A stretch of DNA of 57,311 bases from Sphingobium indicum BiD32 (GTDB lineage Bacteria; Pseudomonadota; Alphaproteobacteria; Sphingomonadales; Sphingomonadaceae), in contig NZ_CAVK010000060.1 in assembly GCF_000382885.1 (NCBI RefSeq), positions 1 to 57,311 of the forward strand. Direction: 5' to 3'. The notes under the pieces were generated by a model. The model was not told where the DNA came from. It did no database searches and saw only the letters and a list, made by a program, of their open reading frames with translations. This document shows positions 17,529 to 25,673 of the stretch, piece after piece. The translations under genes were made by a program, and so were the position numbers. Within the stretch, counting starts at the first letter, position 1; each line of letters begins with the position of its first letter.

Positions 17529-17705
17529 ATGGCCGGAGAGGGATACTTGATTGCCAGGCAAGCGGATAGCCTGAGCTATTATGAGGAACGCGCTCGTCGG
17601 GAGGAAGCCGCGAGCAATCCGCAGATCGCTTCCGTGCATCGGCTACTGGCGATCGAATATGCAGCGGAGGCTCGCGAGCTGCGTAAACAATTGGCAAAAA
17701 TCTGA
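17529..17705 (+). CDS. Small helical hypothetical protein
   Basis: A 58-aa amphipathic protein containing SLSYYEERARREEAASNPQ and HRLLAIEYAAEARELRKQL, which resembles the small helical YYxxRAxxE-type proteins common in sphingomonad genomes. Either the ATG at 17529 or a TTG at 17547 could be the start; the TTG has GGAGAGGG just ahead of it and the ATG has no clear site. It lies about 65 bases upstream of the ParD operator and may be unrelated to it. Confidence 0.6.
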   Translation: MAGEGYLIARQADSLSYYEERARREEAASNPQIASVHRLLAIEYAAEARELRKQLAKI

Positions 17706-17770
17706 GGGAAATTCGCCGGAGCACTGAGGAGCTAGCTCTGTCGGTTCCCAGGGTCGCCGCAAAATCCCGC

Positions 17771-17789
17771 TTTATCAACAGTTGATAAA
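17771..17789. promoter_or_regulatory. Palindromic operator of parDE
   Basis: TTTATCAACAGTTGATAAA is a perfect 9-bp inverted repeat with a single central base, ending 33 bases before the antitoxin start. ParD-type RHH antitoxins repress their own promoter through such palindromes, so this is very probably the autoregulatory site. Confidence 0.7.
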
Positions 17790-17821
17790 ATGCTATCCCG
17801 ACGGCACAAGGAGACACCTCT

Positions 17822-18070
17822 GTGATCAGCGCCGATCTTGGGCAACAGCTCGAAAGTTTCATTACACGCCTTGTGGAAACAGGGCGCTATAACTCCAAGA
17901 GTGAGGTGCTCCGCGAAGGGGTGCGGCTCATTCAGGACCGGGAAACCCGGCTTGCGGCGCTGGACGCTTCGATCGCGCGCGGCCTGGCCGATGCAGACGC
18001 GGGCCGCACGACACCGGCGGAAGCCGTTTTCGATCAGCTTGAGGCAAAATATCGCGCGATGGGCGAATGA
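17822..18070 (+). CDS. parD: ParD-family antitoxin
   Basis: Type II antitoxin, 82 aa: an N-terminal ribbon-helix-helix DNA-binding part (ISADLGQQLESFITRLVETGRYNSKSEVLREGVRLI) and a C-terminal toxin-wrapping region. GRYNSKSEVLREG is the ParD signature. The GTG at 17822 follows AAGGAGA with suitable spacing. It overlaps the toxin gene by four bases. A perfect palindrome upstream is its likely operator. It should stabilise the element by neutralising ParE. Confidence 0.92.
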   Translation: MISADLGQQLESFITRLVETGRYNSKSEVLREGVRLIQDRETRLAALDASIARGLADADAGRTTPAEAVFDQLEAKYRAMGE

Positions 18071-18363
18071 TCGTCCATCTGTCGGCGGAAGCCGAGGAGG
18101 ATCTTGAGCGCATCGCTGACTATATCGCACTGGACAACCCGGCGCGCGCGATCAGCTTCCTCCAAGAGCTACGCGGCAAATGTCTTGCGCTTGCCGATAT
18201 GCCGGAACGCTTCCCGCTAGTGCCGCGCTACGAGGCATCGGGCGTGCGACGGCGCGGACATGGCAACTATCTGATTTTCTATCGCGTGGAGCCGGAGAAA
18301 GTCGTCATCGTCCATGTCCTTCATGGCGCTCAGGACTATAGCGCGATCCTTTTCCCGAACTGA
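18067..18363 (+). CDS. parE: ParE-family toxin
   Basis: RelE/ParE-fold toxin (98 aa) that in characterised members inhibits DNA gyrase. Family stretches are LSAEAEEDLERIADYIALDNPARAISFLQELR in segments, LADMPERFPLVPRYEASGVRRRGHGNYLIFYRV, and the terminal VHVLHGAQDYSAILF. The ATG overlaps the antitoxin TGA. The pair is complete and looks functional. Confidence 0.92.
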   Translation: MIVHLSAEAEEDLERIADYIALDNPARAISFLQELRGKCLALADMPERFPLVPRYEASGVRRRGHGNYLIFYRVEPEKVVIVHVLHGAQDYSAILFPN

Positions 18364-18414
18364 CAGCGCGAACATTCAGCCGCTGGCCACGAGAGTGCAG
18401 TGCCAGCTATCATA

Positions 18415-19614
18415 TCAACCACGCACTCGCGAAAGAACGCGGGCGGCAACATTGCTCCGCACCGCAAGTTTTCTGCCGTACCGCAAGGCTGTAGTCGGCG
18501 AGCTCCAGCGCAGGGCTTGGGCAATGCCGGTGCCGTCCTCACCCGCCGCGAAAAGATCCTGGGTCAAGCCGACGCGCAGCGAATGGCTGGACAGGGCCTT
18601 CACCGCGTCGGTTAGCTTGCCTACGGGCAATGTCACCAGTCCCTGCTCATAAGCTGCATAAGCCACGCGGCGATAGATGCCGTTGACACCCTGCCGCGTC
18701 AGGGGCGCCGTCCCAATGGCATAGGTCGTTCGCGCCAGCGCGGTTTCAGGTTCCGTTTTCCGCGCGCGCCGCCGGTCGACCCCGACCCTGCGGAAAATCG
18801 GTCCGTCCTTGATGCCGCTTGCGTCCAGCCACGCGCCAACCCGCCGCATGGTATCGGCGGACAGCCATGCCCATGCGCCTTCCTGCTCCTGGTCAGTCTT
18901 GGAGAAGGGGATGAACAGCGTCGCGGAGCCATCCTCCTGCGGATCGATGTGCTTTTCTTCCACAACGGTGAGTTCGCTGACCCTGAGGCCAGCGTCATAG
19001 CCGAGTGAGAGCAGCGCGGCGTCGCGCAGGCCCTGAAGGTCGCCACCGCAGGCGTCGAGCATGGCGGCCAGGGTGAAGCCCTTCGCGGCATGGGGATCGA
19101 GCGCCTTGCCCAGCCGCAAGGGGGCTGCCTGTCGCTGGAGCGCACCTCTACGCCGGCGGACGGCCTTCAGTGCATCGCGGACCATCGGGGCGTCGGTCGG
19201 CGCGGCAGGCGAGGCCAAACCCATCAGCCGGTGGACCGATCCGAGGCTCGCGATGCGCCGCGCCAGCGTCGCTGGCTTTTTGCCCCTGGCGTCGAGCGCG
19301 TTCACATAACGCACCATATCTTCGGGATCGGCCGGCAGCGGTGTCCGGCCTTCCTCGCCGCACCAGTCGCGCCAGCAGTCGAGATCGGAGGCTATTGCCG
19401 CTTTCGATGCGTCAGCCATGGCCGCCAGCGCGGTTTCGAGCCCGAGCTGGCTGATCGGGGGCAGGTCGGCCGGCACAATGCCGCCGATCGTGCGCAAGAG
19501 CCGCATGTCGACAGTTTCGGCGTCCGCGTTCCGCGAGCGCGTTGGTAGCGCCGCATCGTCGGTCCTGACGACGATGATTTCCGCGTCGGGAAAGCTGGCG
19601 GGTTCTTCGGCCAT
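18415..19614 (-). CDS. Tyrosine site-specific recombinase
   Basis: A 399-aa phage-integrase-family recombinase with an N-terminal SAM-like core-binding domain (about residues 55-160) and a C-terminal catalytic domain. Catalytic residues seen: Arg in DAGLRVSEL (about 210), His and Arg in SSHSLRVGL (344 and 347), a Trp replacing the second His in ALRWSS (about 371), and the nucleophile Tyr in ALRYGRKL (about 379). It could resolve plasmid multimers, excise a module or integrate the element. No tRNA gene or obvious attachment repeat is beside it, which argues against a classical tRNA integrase. A long inverted repeat lies 133 bp upstream of its start. The ribosome site is weak. Confidence 0.88.
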   Translation of the reverse strand: MAEEPASFPDAEIIVVRTDDAALPTRSRNADAETVDMRLLRTIGGIVPADLPPISQLGLETALAAMADASKAAIASDLDCWRDWCGEEGRTPLPADPEDMVRYVNALDARGKKPATLARRIASLGSVHRLMGLASPAAPTDAPMVRDALKAVRRRRGALQRQAAPLRLGKALDPHAAKGFTLAAMLDACGGDLQGLRDAALLSLGYDAGLRVSELTVVEEKHIDPQEDGSATLFIPFSKTDQEQEGAWAWLSADTMRRVGAWLDASGIKDGPIFRRVGVDRRRARKTEPETALARTTYAIGTAPLTRQGVNGIYRRVAYAAYEQGLVTLPVGKLTDAVKALSSHSLRVGLTQDLFAAGEDGTGIAQALRWSSPTTALRYGRKLAVRSNVAARVLSRVRG

Positions 19615-19746
19615 TGCTTGTTACCGACCCACGCGCCGGGCTTTGCGATCATGCAGCACAACGCGCGGCACATCTGTGCCGCGTGGTCTCACCGACATCT
19701 GCGCGATCGTCATTTTGCCCCTTCCCTGCCGGTTTCTCGGCTATAT

Positions 19747-19775
19747 ACTTACCATAATGTCCGATTATGGTAAGT
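19747..19775. repeat. 12-bp perfect inverted repeat with a 5-bp centre upstream of the recombinase
   Basis: ACTTACCATAAT and ATTATGGTAAGT flank the centre GTCCG. The dyad shape (two arms around a short spacer) is like the core site of a tyrosine recombinase or a strong operator. It is the most AT-rich, symmetric element between the recombinase and RES genes, which are both transcribed on the minus strand. Confidence 0.7.
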
Positions 19776-19893
19776 GCGAAAATCGCGCGGGGAGGGGGAT
19801 TTTCTGCTATTTCGGCGTCAACGAAACTTGGTGCCGGAACTGTGAAATGGCTGTCGGGACAGCGCTAGACGGGGCTGAGCCCACAGCGGATCG

Positions 19894-20412
19894 TCAGGTC
19901 CATGACGTCTGGTCTTTTGGCAGGCGTCCGCTTGGATCGTAGACCGCGACCTTGTGCGGAAGGTCCGGCCCCCAGCGCCATAAGACCAGATTGTGATGGG
20001 AGGCAGGCGCACCAGGGGCGAAGCTCGGTACAAGGATGCCGCAGAAATCCTCCTTGCGAAGCTTATCGGCAACCAGCCAGGATGGTGCCTCCCGCCGGTC
20101 GCGCAGACATGTCATCCAACCGCAGGCGAGATCCGCTAGTTCGACACCGTGCTGCTTGCGCCCGTCCTCATCGCGGAGATCGGCGACCTCTGTGCAATCC
20201 ACATCATATTCGCACATCGTCAGCGGCTGCAGCCGGTGGCTGAACCCCTGTGTGCATTCAGATACGGCCGTCATTATGTCCAACGCGAGGTACAGCGTCG
20301 GTTCGCCTTTGCGGTTGAAGCGCCCGCCCGTGATCGCCGCTCCTTCGCCCGAAACGGGTGAGAAGGACCAGACGGGATCGTGGCCGCGAAAACAGCGACC
20401 CTCGAATCTCAA
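19894..20412 (-). CDS. RES-domain toxin
   Basis: Toxin of the RES/Xre type; characterised members degrade NAD+. The 172-aa product has GRCFRGHDPVWSFSP near the start, then GGRFNRKGEPTLYLA, MTAVSEC and ASHHNLVLWRWG near the end, giving the conserved Arg, Tyr, Glu, Ser and Asn positions of RES domains. The open frame extends far upstream through the antitoxin gene, but sense coding starts at the TTG at 20412, which overlaps the antitoxin TGA (TTGA). A TTG start and overlap would keep toxin output low and coupled to the antitoxin. Confidence 0.85.
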   Translation of the reverse strand: MRFEGRCFRGHDPVWSFSPVSGEGAAITGGRFNRKGEPTLYLALDIMTAVSECTQGFSHRLQPLTMCEYDVDCTEVADLRDEDGRKQHGVELADLACGWMTCLRDRREAPSWLVADKLRKEDFCGILVPSFAPGAPASHHNLVLWRWGPDLPHKVAVYDPSGRLPKDQTSWT

Positions 20413-20864
20413 GCGAAGCCGCCGAGCGCCAAATGGTCGAGATAGTCGCGCACGGCGCCAGCCTTGCCCGATTTCACCAGCGCCTCCGGTGTCCGTCCAT
20501 CGAGCGCCGGGATCGGCTGCGAGCGATACCAGGCCATGGCCTGCGCCTCGCCACCTGCCCACTCCCGGATGCGGCTGATGATCTCGAGCATCTCTGTGAC
20601 ACGCGTCTGGGCACGGGGCGACGTCCGACGATCGGCTTTTGACACCGTCGCGGCTCCCAGACCCGCCGTTTCGGCGAGTTGGCCCTTCGACATGTGAAAG
20701 GCATCCGCGACCCGATCGACATCGACGATGCCGCCCGTATCCATGAACCGCATCACAAAGCTGCCGCTGCCCGCCAGGCTGAATTGGCCGGAGGCAAGGT
20801 GTCCAGTCCGACTCGAACGCCGTGTCCCGACCGTGCCTTTCACTGCCTTGGGGGAACCAGCCAT
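20409..20864 (-). CDS. Xre/MbcA/ParS-type antitoxin (DUF2384)
   Basis: Partner of the RES toxin. The 151-aa protein has a basic N-terminal part, an HTH region (VADAFHMSKGQLAETAGL, then ATVSKADRR) and the C-terminal toxin-binding domain (EMLEIISRIREWAGGEAQAMAWYRSQPIPALDG in segments, ending EALVKSGKAGAVRDYLDHL). AMAWYRSQPIPALDGRTP is the DUF2384 signature. A GGAG site precedes the ATG. The antitoxin gene comes first and overlaps the toxin start, the usual order for this family. Confidence 0.88.
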   Translation of the reverse strand: MAGSPKAVKGTVGTRRSSRTGHLASGQFSLAGSGSFVMRFMDTGGIVDVDRVADAFHMSKGQLAETAGLGAATVSKADRRTSPRAQTRVTEMLEIISRIREWAGGEAQAMAWYRSQPIPALDGRTPEALVKSGKAGAVRDYLDHLALGGFA

Positions 20865-20887
20865 GTCTATATCTCCGTCCGTATTCT

Positions 20888-20904
20888 GGACACAATATGG
20901 GACA
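20888..20904. promoter_or_regulatory. Direct repeat upstream of the RES/Xre operon
   Basis: GGACA occurs twice with a 12-bp period, 24-40 bases upstream of the antitoxin start (on its own strand, TGTCC-N7-TGTCC). This is about one helical turn and could be an Xre antitoxin binding site. The evidence is only position and spacing. Confidence 0.3.
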
Positions 20905-21012
20905 TCATGTAATTCGGATCAAGCGCAATACCACGCCCGGCCTTATCAACTTGAGCATATTTCAACCGAGCCGCGCTAGCCGATGGATAATATGATGAAC
21001 GCCGGGGGATGA

Positions 21013-21978
21013 ATGCACACGAGCGAGCCACCAGTCGAGACGATGGAAGATTGGCTCAAATCTTATCCTAGCGTGGAGGGCAACTATGGCCATCTGCTGC
21101 TGGAGCAAAAGATGGCGCTCGCCCCCGGACTGGTCGACGGCCTGCGCCCCTATTTCGAATCCGCTCATCTCGACGCTCGCGAACATTTCCATGCGCAGAT
21201 AGCGATCGATCTGCATCCCGACGCCGACGCGCCGGGTGCACATGCCTGCTACCCCAATTGCCTGCCGCCGACCGCCCAGCACGGACTGTTCGGCGAGGTG
21301 ATGGCGGGCCTGCTGACCGAAGTCTATCAGGAGAAGTTCGTCGGCGGCCACAGCTGGACGGTGCCGATCTTCCTGTTCCGCTACCATGCCGATGTCGAAA
21401 GCTACCTCTGGACCTTCGCCCGGGATGCCGATCGCGCGCGGCAGATCTTCGGACGCTTCGGCTCCGACTTCATCGGCCTCTCGCTGGGCGACGATGGCGA
21501 AATCGTCCGCCTGATCGCCGGGGAAGCGAAATGGCGCAACCGGCTGACACAATCGGCGGTCGATACGCTGATGCTCGGCGACTATGAGGATGAGGAGGAC
21601 GAAGACGGCGAGCGGGTGCGGAATGGGCGCGGCGTCTGGTTCGAGATCAACCGCGACATGCCGGTTCCGCATGGTTTGCGCCAGTTGCAGCGCCTGCTCG
21701 AACTGCGCGCACCGGAGGACCACGCCGCCGCCATCCTGTCGATTGATCGCGCGATCGCGCTCGACGGACCGCCGCTGCCGCGCACGAACCTGGTCCTGAT
21801 CTCCGGCAATGGCGCGCGCCGCCGCGAGAAAGGCGACCCGCTGATCCCCTGGGATGAATGTCCCGAGGAGTATACCGCTCCGCATGACCTTCAGGTCATC
21901 GAGTTGGTCCTCGACGGCGGTGCCGATCTGATCGAGCAGATTTACTCGAGCCTTTGGCGAGCGCGCCCAAATGCCTGA
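21013..21978 (+). CDS. HamA/AbpA-like effector nuclease (DUF1837-type) of a Hachiman-like defence system
   Basis: A 321-aa protein that I read as the nuclease partner of a Hachiman or AbpAB system. The middle (about residues 110-175) contains VPIFLFRYHADVESYLW, then FGSDFIGLSLGDDGEIVRL and AGEAKWRN, giving an acidic residue followed by an E-x-K pair as in PD-(D/E)xK-like DUF1837 proteins. There are no membrane segments. The ATG follows a run of five G at 21004-21008. It overlaps the helicase gene by 8 bp, so the two are a co-translated unit. In characterised Hachiman systems HamA cuts DNA once HamB senses and unwinds an abnormal end. The assignment rests on gene order and motifs; sequence similarity was not tested. 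Confidence 0.72.
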   Translation: MHTSEPPVETMEDWLKSYPSVEGNYGHLLLEQKMALAPGLVDGLRPYFESAHLDAREHFHAQIAIDLHPDADAPGAHACYPNCLPPTAQHGLFGEVMAGLLTEVYQEKFVGGHSWTVPIFLFRYHADVESYLWTFARDADRARQIFGRFGSDFIGLSLGDDGEIVRLIAGEAKWRNRLTQSAVDTLMLGDYEDEEDEDGERVRNGRGVWFEINRDMPVPHGLRQLQRLLELRAPEDHAAAILSIDRAIALDGPPLPRTNLVLISGNGARRREKGDPLIPWDECPEEYTAPHDLQVIELVLDGGADLIEQIYSSLWRARPNA

Positions 21979-24900
21979 ATTTGATCGCGAGCGGCTTGAA
22001 ATCGCCGAGGGCCTTCGGCGTCAGCTCGCCATCGAGAATGAACTCTCGCGGCCCCAAGCGAGGGCCTTCGTCCGGTGTCTCCAGACAAGCTGGCAGGTCC
22101 AGACGATCCAGTGGACCGAGCGCGATTCCAACGGGCAGCTCTCCGATGCCCGCCGCCTGCTGCATGCCGCCCATGTCTTCCGCGAGATTGAAGGGCCTGG
22201 GTCCAGGCGCGCGATCGATTGCTACCGCCGCGCCGGTGAGATTCTCGAATGGCTGGCGCGCGCCGCCGACGATTCCCGAAGGCAGGTGCCAATCGAACTG
22301 CTCGCCGCCGGCGCTTACCAACTCGGCGGGCTGCCTGCGATGGCCGCGGGACTGATGGCGCAAATCCCACCCGAGCACGAGGGGGTCGCGCTATATGGCG
22401 CCTTCTTGCGCGCCGATTTCGACGGCGTGCTGCGGCGCGCGGCGAATTATTGGAGCGCCAATCCCGACCTGACGGAGCCCGCTGCCGGTCACCTCCTCGC
22501 TGCGGCCGAGGACCAAGAGGATATCGAACGGGTCGGCCGCTATTTCACGATCGAGCTGATCCGTAGCCTCGGCCTGATCGCCGACAGCCTGCGGCGAGGT
22601 GACGATGCCCGCCTCGCGCTGGCGACGGGCAAGCTCCAGGCGCTGGAGAAGATGGCGATGCGGATTCTCAGCGACGATGCCTCACTGATCATATCGCTGC
22701 TTTATCAAGTCGCCGAGAGCTACGGGAAGGCCAGCATCTACGGCGCAGTGCGCGCGCTCGCTGACCTGAACCCGGAACGGCAAGGTCGGCTGCTCGCTTA
22801 TGCGCGCGATCAGTTCAGCCGGGGGCGCGGCATCCTGTGGACGTCGCAGCTCCAGGGCATCGATCGCCTGCGACAGGAATCATCCTTCGCGCTCTGCACG
22901 CCGACCGGATCGGGCAAGACCCTGATTGCCAACCTCGCCCTGGTGCGCGAGCTGCTGCTGCGAGAGGCCGACGGGCTCGCACCGCTCGCCATGTATCTCG
23001 TCCCGTCGCGCGCGCTGGCCGGCGAAGTGGAGGCCAAGCTCCGTTCCGAGCTCGGCAGCGACATGACGGTGACCGCTCTCTACGGTGGTGCGGATTGGGG
23101 GATCACCGATGCCTGGTTGACCGGCGACCAACCAACCGTGCTGATCGCGACGGTCGAGAAGGCCGACGCCCTGATGCGCTATCTCGTACCGATCCTGGCG
23201 GCGCGACTCCGGCTGATTATTGTCGATGAAGCCCATCAGGTCGTTCCCGAAGCCAATGAGAGCACCCGCGTCAGCTTTTCAGAGCACAGCAATCGCGCCA
23301 TCCGGCTCGAGCAACTGGTCTCCCGTGTGCTGGTCCAGCGCCCCGATGTCGTCCGCATCGCGCTTACTGCCGTAGCGGGCGGCGCCGCGGGTCCGGTCGC
23401 CAAATGGATCGAGGGCCGCGCGGATGCGACCGCTGTCGGGGTGCGCTATCGCAGCACCCGCCAGGTGATCGGCGTGCTCGAGACCGCGCCCGGCGCGCAG
23501 GGGCGAATCCTCCTCGATATCATGAACGGCCGCACGCTTTACGTCCGCGGTCAGGAGCAGCCCGTCTATCTGCCGCTGCGGATGCCTCCGATGCCGGGCA
23601 TCCCCGCACGTATGCGAGGCAGCCTCAATCGCTTTAACTCCCTTAGCGTGCTCTGGACCGCGCTCCATCTCGTCGAGGAAGATCAGCGCATTCTAATCTC
23701 GGTGGCTCAGGAGCCGGAGCAGACCATGCGCTGGTTCCAGGAAGCGCTGTTGCTTCCGGCCTGGGCGAATGCGCCCCAGTTCCGAGCGCCCGAGGGGTTC
23801 CTCCGGGAGCGTTTCGATGAAGCTCGCGCAGCCTGCCGTGATTATTGCGGCGAGGCTTCATTCGAGATGTTTTTGCTCGAACGCGGCATCGCTTCTAGCC
23901 ACGGCCAGATGCCCCAGCGCCTGCGGCGGCTGATGACCGAGATGATCGAGCGGCGGATCTGTCCGATCACGGTCGCAACGGCGACACTGACCGAAGGCGT
24001 TAACCTGCCCTTCGATCTCATCTTCCTGACCTCGCTCAAGCGGCGATCCTGGGACCAGGTCGCCGAGCAACAGGTCGTCACGCCGTTGCCGACCTCCGAG
24101 ATCCGCAACCTTGCCGGGCGCGCGGGTCGACCGGGCGCGGCCAAGGGCATCGAAGGCATGACGCTCATTGCCATCCCGACGCGCGAGGCGGCGACAGCAC
24201 CCAAAACAATTCCTGTCCAGCGTCAGCAGCGTGCCGAACTCCAGCGGGACTATGACCGGATGCGCGAAGCCCTTCTGATCGAGGAGGCCGAGGCCGGCGA
24301 AGTGGAAAGTCCGCTGGCGCTACTGCTGTGGACGATCCGCGAGCGGGCCATTCGTGTCCTTGGTATTGAGCCCGATGATTTTCTCGACTGGCTCGAAAGC
24401 ACCGTGCCGACCGAGATCAGCGATGACGCGGGGGAAGTTGCCGCCGATCGCAGGTCTCGCCTGGCGGACGCCGTAGACGAGCTGGATGGCATCCTGCTGA
24501 CCGCTATCGAGGAAATCGCCAAGGCCGAAGTGCAGGACATGACGCCGGCGCGCGCGGAGGAGCATCTGGCGCGTCTCTGGAGCACGACCTTCAGCGCCGT
24601 CGCCGCCGAGCAGGAGGCTTGGCTCGAAGAGGCTTTCGTTCAGCGCGGTCGCGGCATCGTCGAGACCGTCTATCCCGATGCCGCCGAGCGTCGGCGCCTC
24701 TACCAATATGGCTTTACTCCGCTGGTCGGTCGGCGCTTCGAAGAGGTCGCGCCGCAAATTCGCAAGCTCATTGAAGAAGCCGACACCTACGGGGAAGCCG
24801 AGGCGACGGCGCGCATCGATGCCTTCGAGGCGATCGGTGAGCTGCTCGCCGCTGACCGCGGGTTCGGCTTTCGAGTGCGTGGCACCGACACGGACCAGGC

Positions 24901-25630
24901 GTTGCTCGAACGTTGGGCTGATGTGCTGGGATGGTGGATGGACGAACCCGACAGCCTCCATCCCGATGCCGACGCGCTGCGAGGGTGGCAGCGATTTGTT
25001 GCGGACAATCTGGAATTTCGCCTCGGCGTCGCGATTGGCGCGGTCGTCGCGCAAGCGTGGTCCGACGGCGCGGCAGATGCATTCGCAGTGCCGACGCTCG
25101 CCGAATGGAAGGATACCACCGGTATGCCCTGGTTCGGTTTCTGGGCGCGCGAACTGCTGCGCTGGGGTACACACGATCCTTTCGTCGCGTTCGCACTGTC
25201 CCAAGGCCTCGCGCAGACGCGCGAAGCCGCGGCGGGACGCCGCGAAGAATTTGAGGCGTGGCTTGACGACGAACTCGAGGAGGTTCTGTCCGAGGACCTG
25301 ATCGACCCGCAGCATTTCTTGCGCTGGCAGCTCAGCCTCGGGCGCGACGTTCGCGACCTGTTCGAGGATCTCCCCGAATTGGTCGAGCTGACCGGCACAG
25401 ATGGCCGTCGTCGCCGGTACAATGTCATTCCCGCTCGCCGCGACGGGCGCGTGGGCTGGATGGATCCTGCCGGGTTCGAATTGGCACAGTCCGATGACAT
25501 CTTCGATGAGTTCGGCCCCGGCGCCATACGCAGCGATTACGAGCTGCGCACAGACGGGCTAGAAGCACACGTGCATCGTACTTTCATGGCCGGCAAGTAC
25601 GGCCGTGGCTCCCCGCATAGCTCGATGTAG
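21971..25630 (+). CDS. HamB/AbpB-like superfamily 2 helicase of a Hachiman-like defence system
   Basis: A 1219-aa DEAD/DEAH-type helicase. About 300 N-terminal residues form a helical region without obvious motifs. The helicase core follows: Walker A LCTPTGSGKT (about residue 311), motif Ia VPSRALAGEV, LIATVEKADALMR, motif II VDEAH (about 418), TAVAGG as motif III-like, and a motif VI LAGRAGRPG (about 714). TATLTEGVNLPFD before motif VI is typical of Ski2-like and HamB helicases. The last 450 residues form a large accessory domain. It should sense DNA ends and licence the nuclease partner. It overlaps the upstream gene by 8 bp, and AbiE genes follow 43 bp later. Confidence 0.8.
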   Translation: MPEFDRERLEIAEGLRRQLAIENELSRPQARAFVRCLQTSWQVQTIQWTERDSNGQLSDARRLLHAAHVFREIEGPGSRRAIDCYRRAGEILEWLARAADDSRRQVPIELLAAGAYQLGGLPAMAAGLMAQIPPEHEGVALYGAFLRADFDGVLRRAANYWSANPDLTEPAAGHLLAAAEDQEDIERVGRYFTIELIRSLGLIADSLRRGDDARLALATGKLQALEKMAMRILSDDASLIISLLYQVAESYGKASIYGAVRALADLNPERQGRLLAYARDQFSRGRGILWTSQLQGIDRLRQESSFALCTPTGSGKTLIANLALVRELLLREADGLAPLAMYLVPSRALAGEVEAKLRSELGSDMTVTALYGGADWGITDAWLTGDQPTVLIATVEKADALMRYLVPILAARLRLIIVDEAHQVVPEANESTRVSFSEHSNRAIRLEQLVSRVLVQRPDVVRIALTAVAGGAAGPVAKWIEGRADATAVGVRYRSTRQVIGVLETAPGAQGRILLDIMNGRTLYVRGQEQPVYLPLRMPPMPGIPARMRGSLNRFNSLSVLWTALHLVEEDQRILISVAQEPEQTMRWFQEALLLPAWANAPQFRAPEGFLRERFDEARAACRDYCGEASFEMFLLERGIASSHGQMPQRLRRLMTEMIERRICPITVATATLTEGVNLPFDLIFLTSLKRRSWDQVAEQQVVTPLPTSEIRNLAGRAGRPGAAKGIEGMTLIAIPTREAATAPKTIPVQRQQRAELQRDYDRMREALLIEEAEAGEVESPLALLLWTIRERAIRVLGIEPDDFLDWLESTVPTEISDDAGEVAADRRSRLADAVDELDGILLTAIEEIAKAEVQDMTPARAEEHLARLWSTTFSAVAAEQEAWLEEAFVQRGRGIVETVYPDAAERRRLYQYGFTPLVGRRFEEVAPQIRKLIEEADTYGEAEATARIDAFEAIGELLAADRGFGFRVRGTDTDQALLERWADVLGWWMDEPDSLHPDADALRGWQRFVADNLEFRLGVAIGAVVAQAWSDGAADAFAVPTLAEWKDTTGMPWFGFWARELLRWGTHDPFVAFALSQGLAQTREAAAGRREEFEAWLDDELEEVLSEDLIDPQHFLRWQLSLGRDVRDLFEDLPELVELTGTDGRRRRYNVIPARRDGRVGWMDPAGFELAQSDDIFDEFGPGAIRSDYELRTDGLEAHVHRTFMAGKYGRGSPHSSM

Positions 25631-25673
25631 AAAATTCTGGAAACTTTCATAAATTGGAAGTATCAGGAATTTC

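Noticed and set aside
18415..19614. Integrase with tRNA attachment site
   Set aside because: No tRNA gene or matching direct repeats are visible near the recombinase.
19757..19942. Plus-strand frame starting inside the inverted repeat near the recombinase
   Set aside because: No ribosome site, overlaps the RES gene end and no recognisable features.
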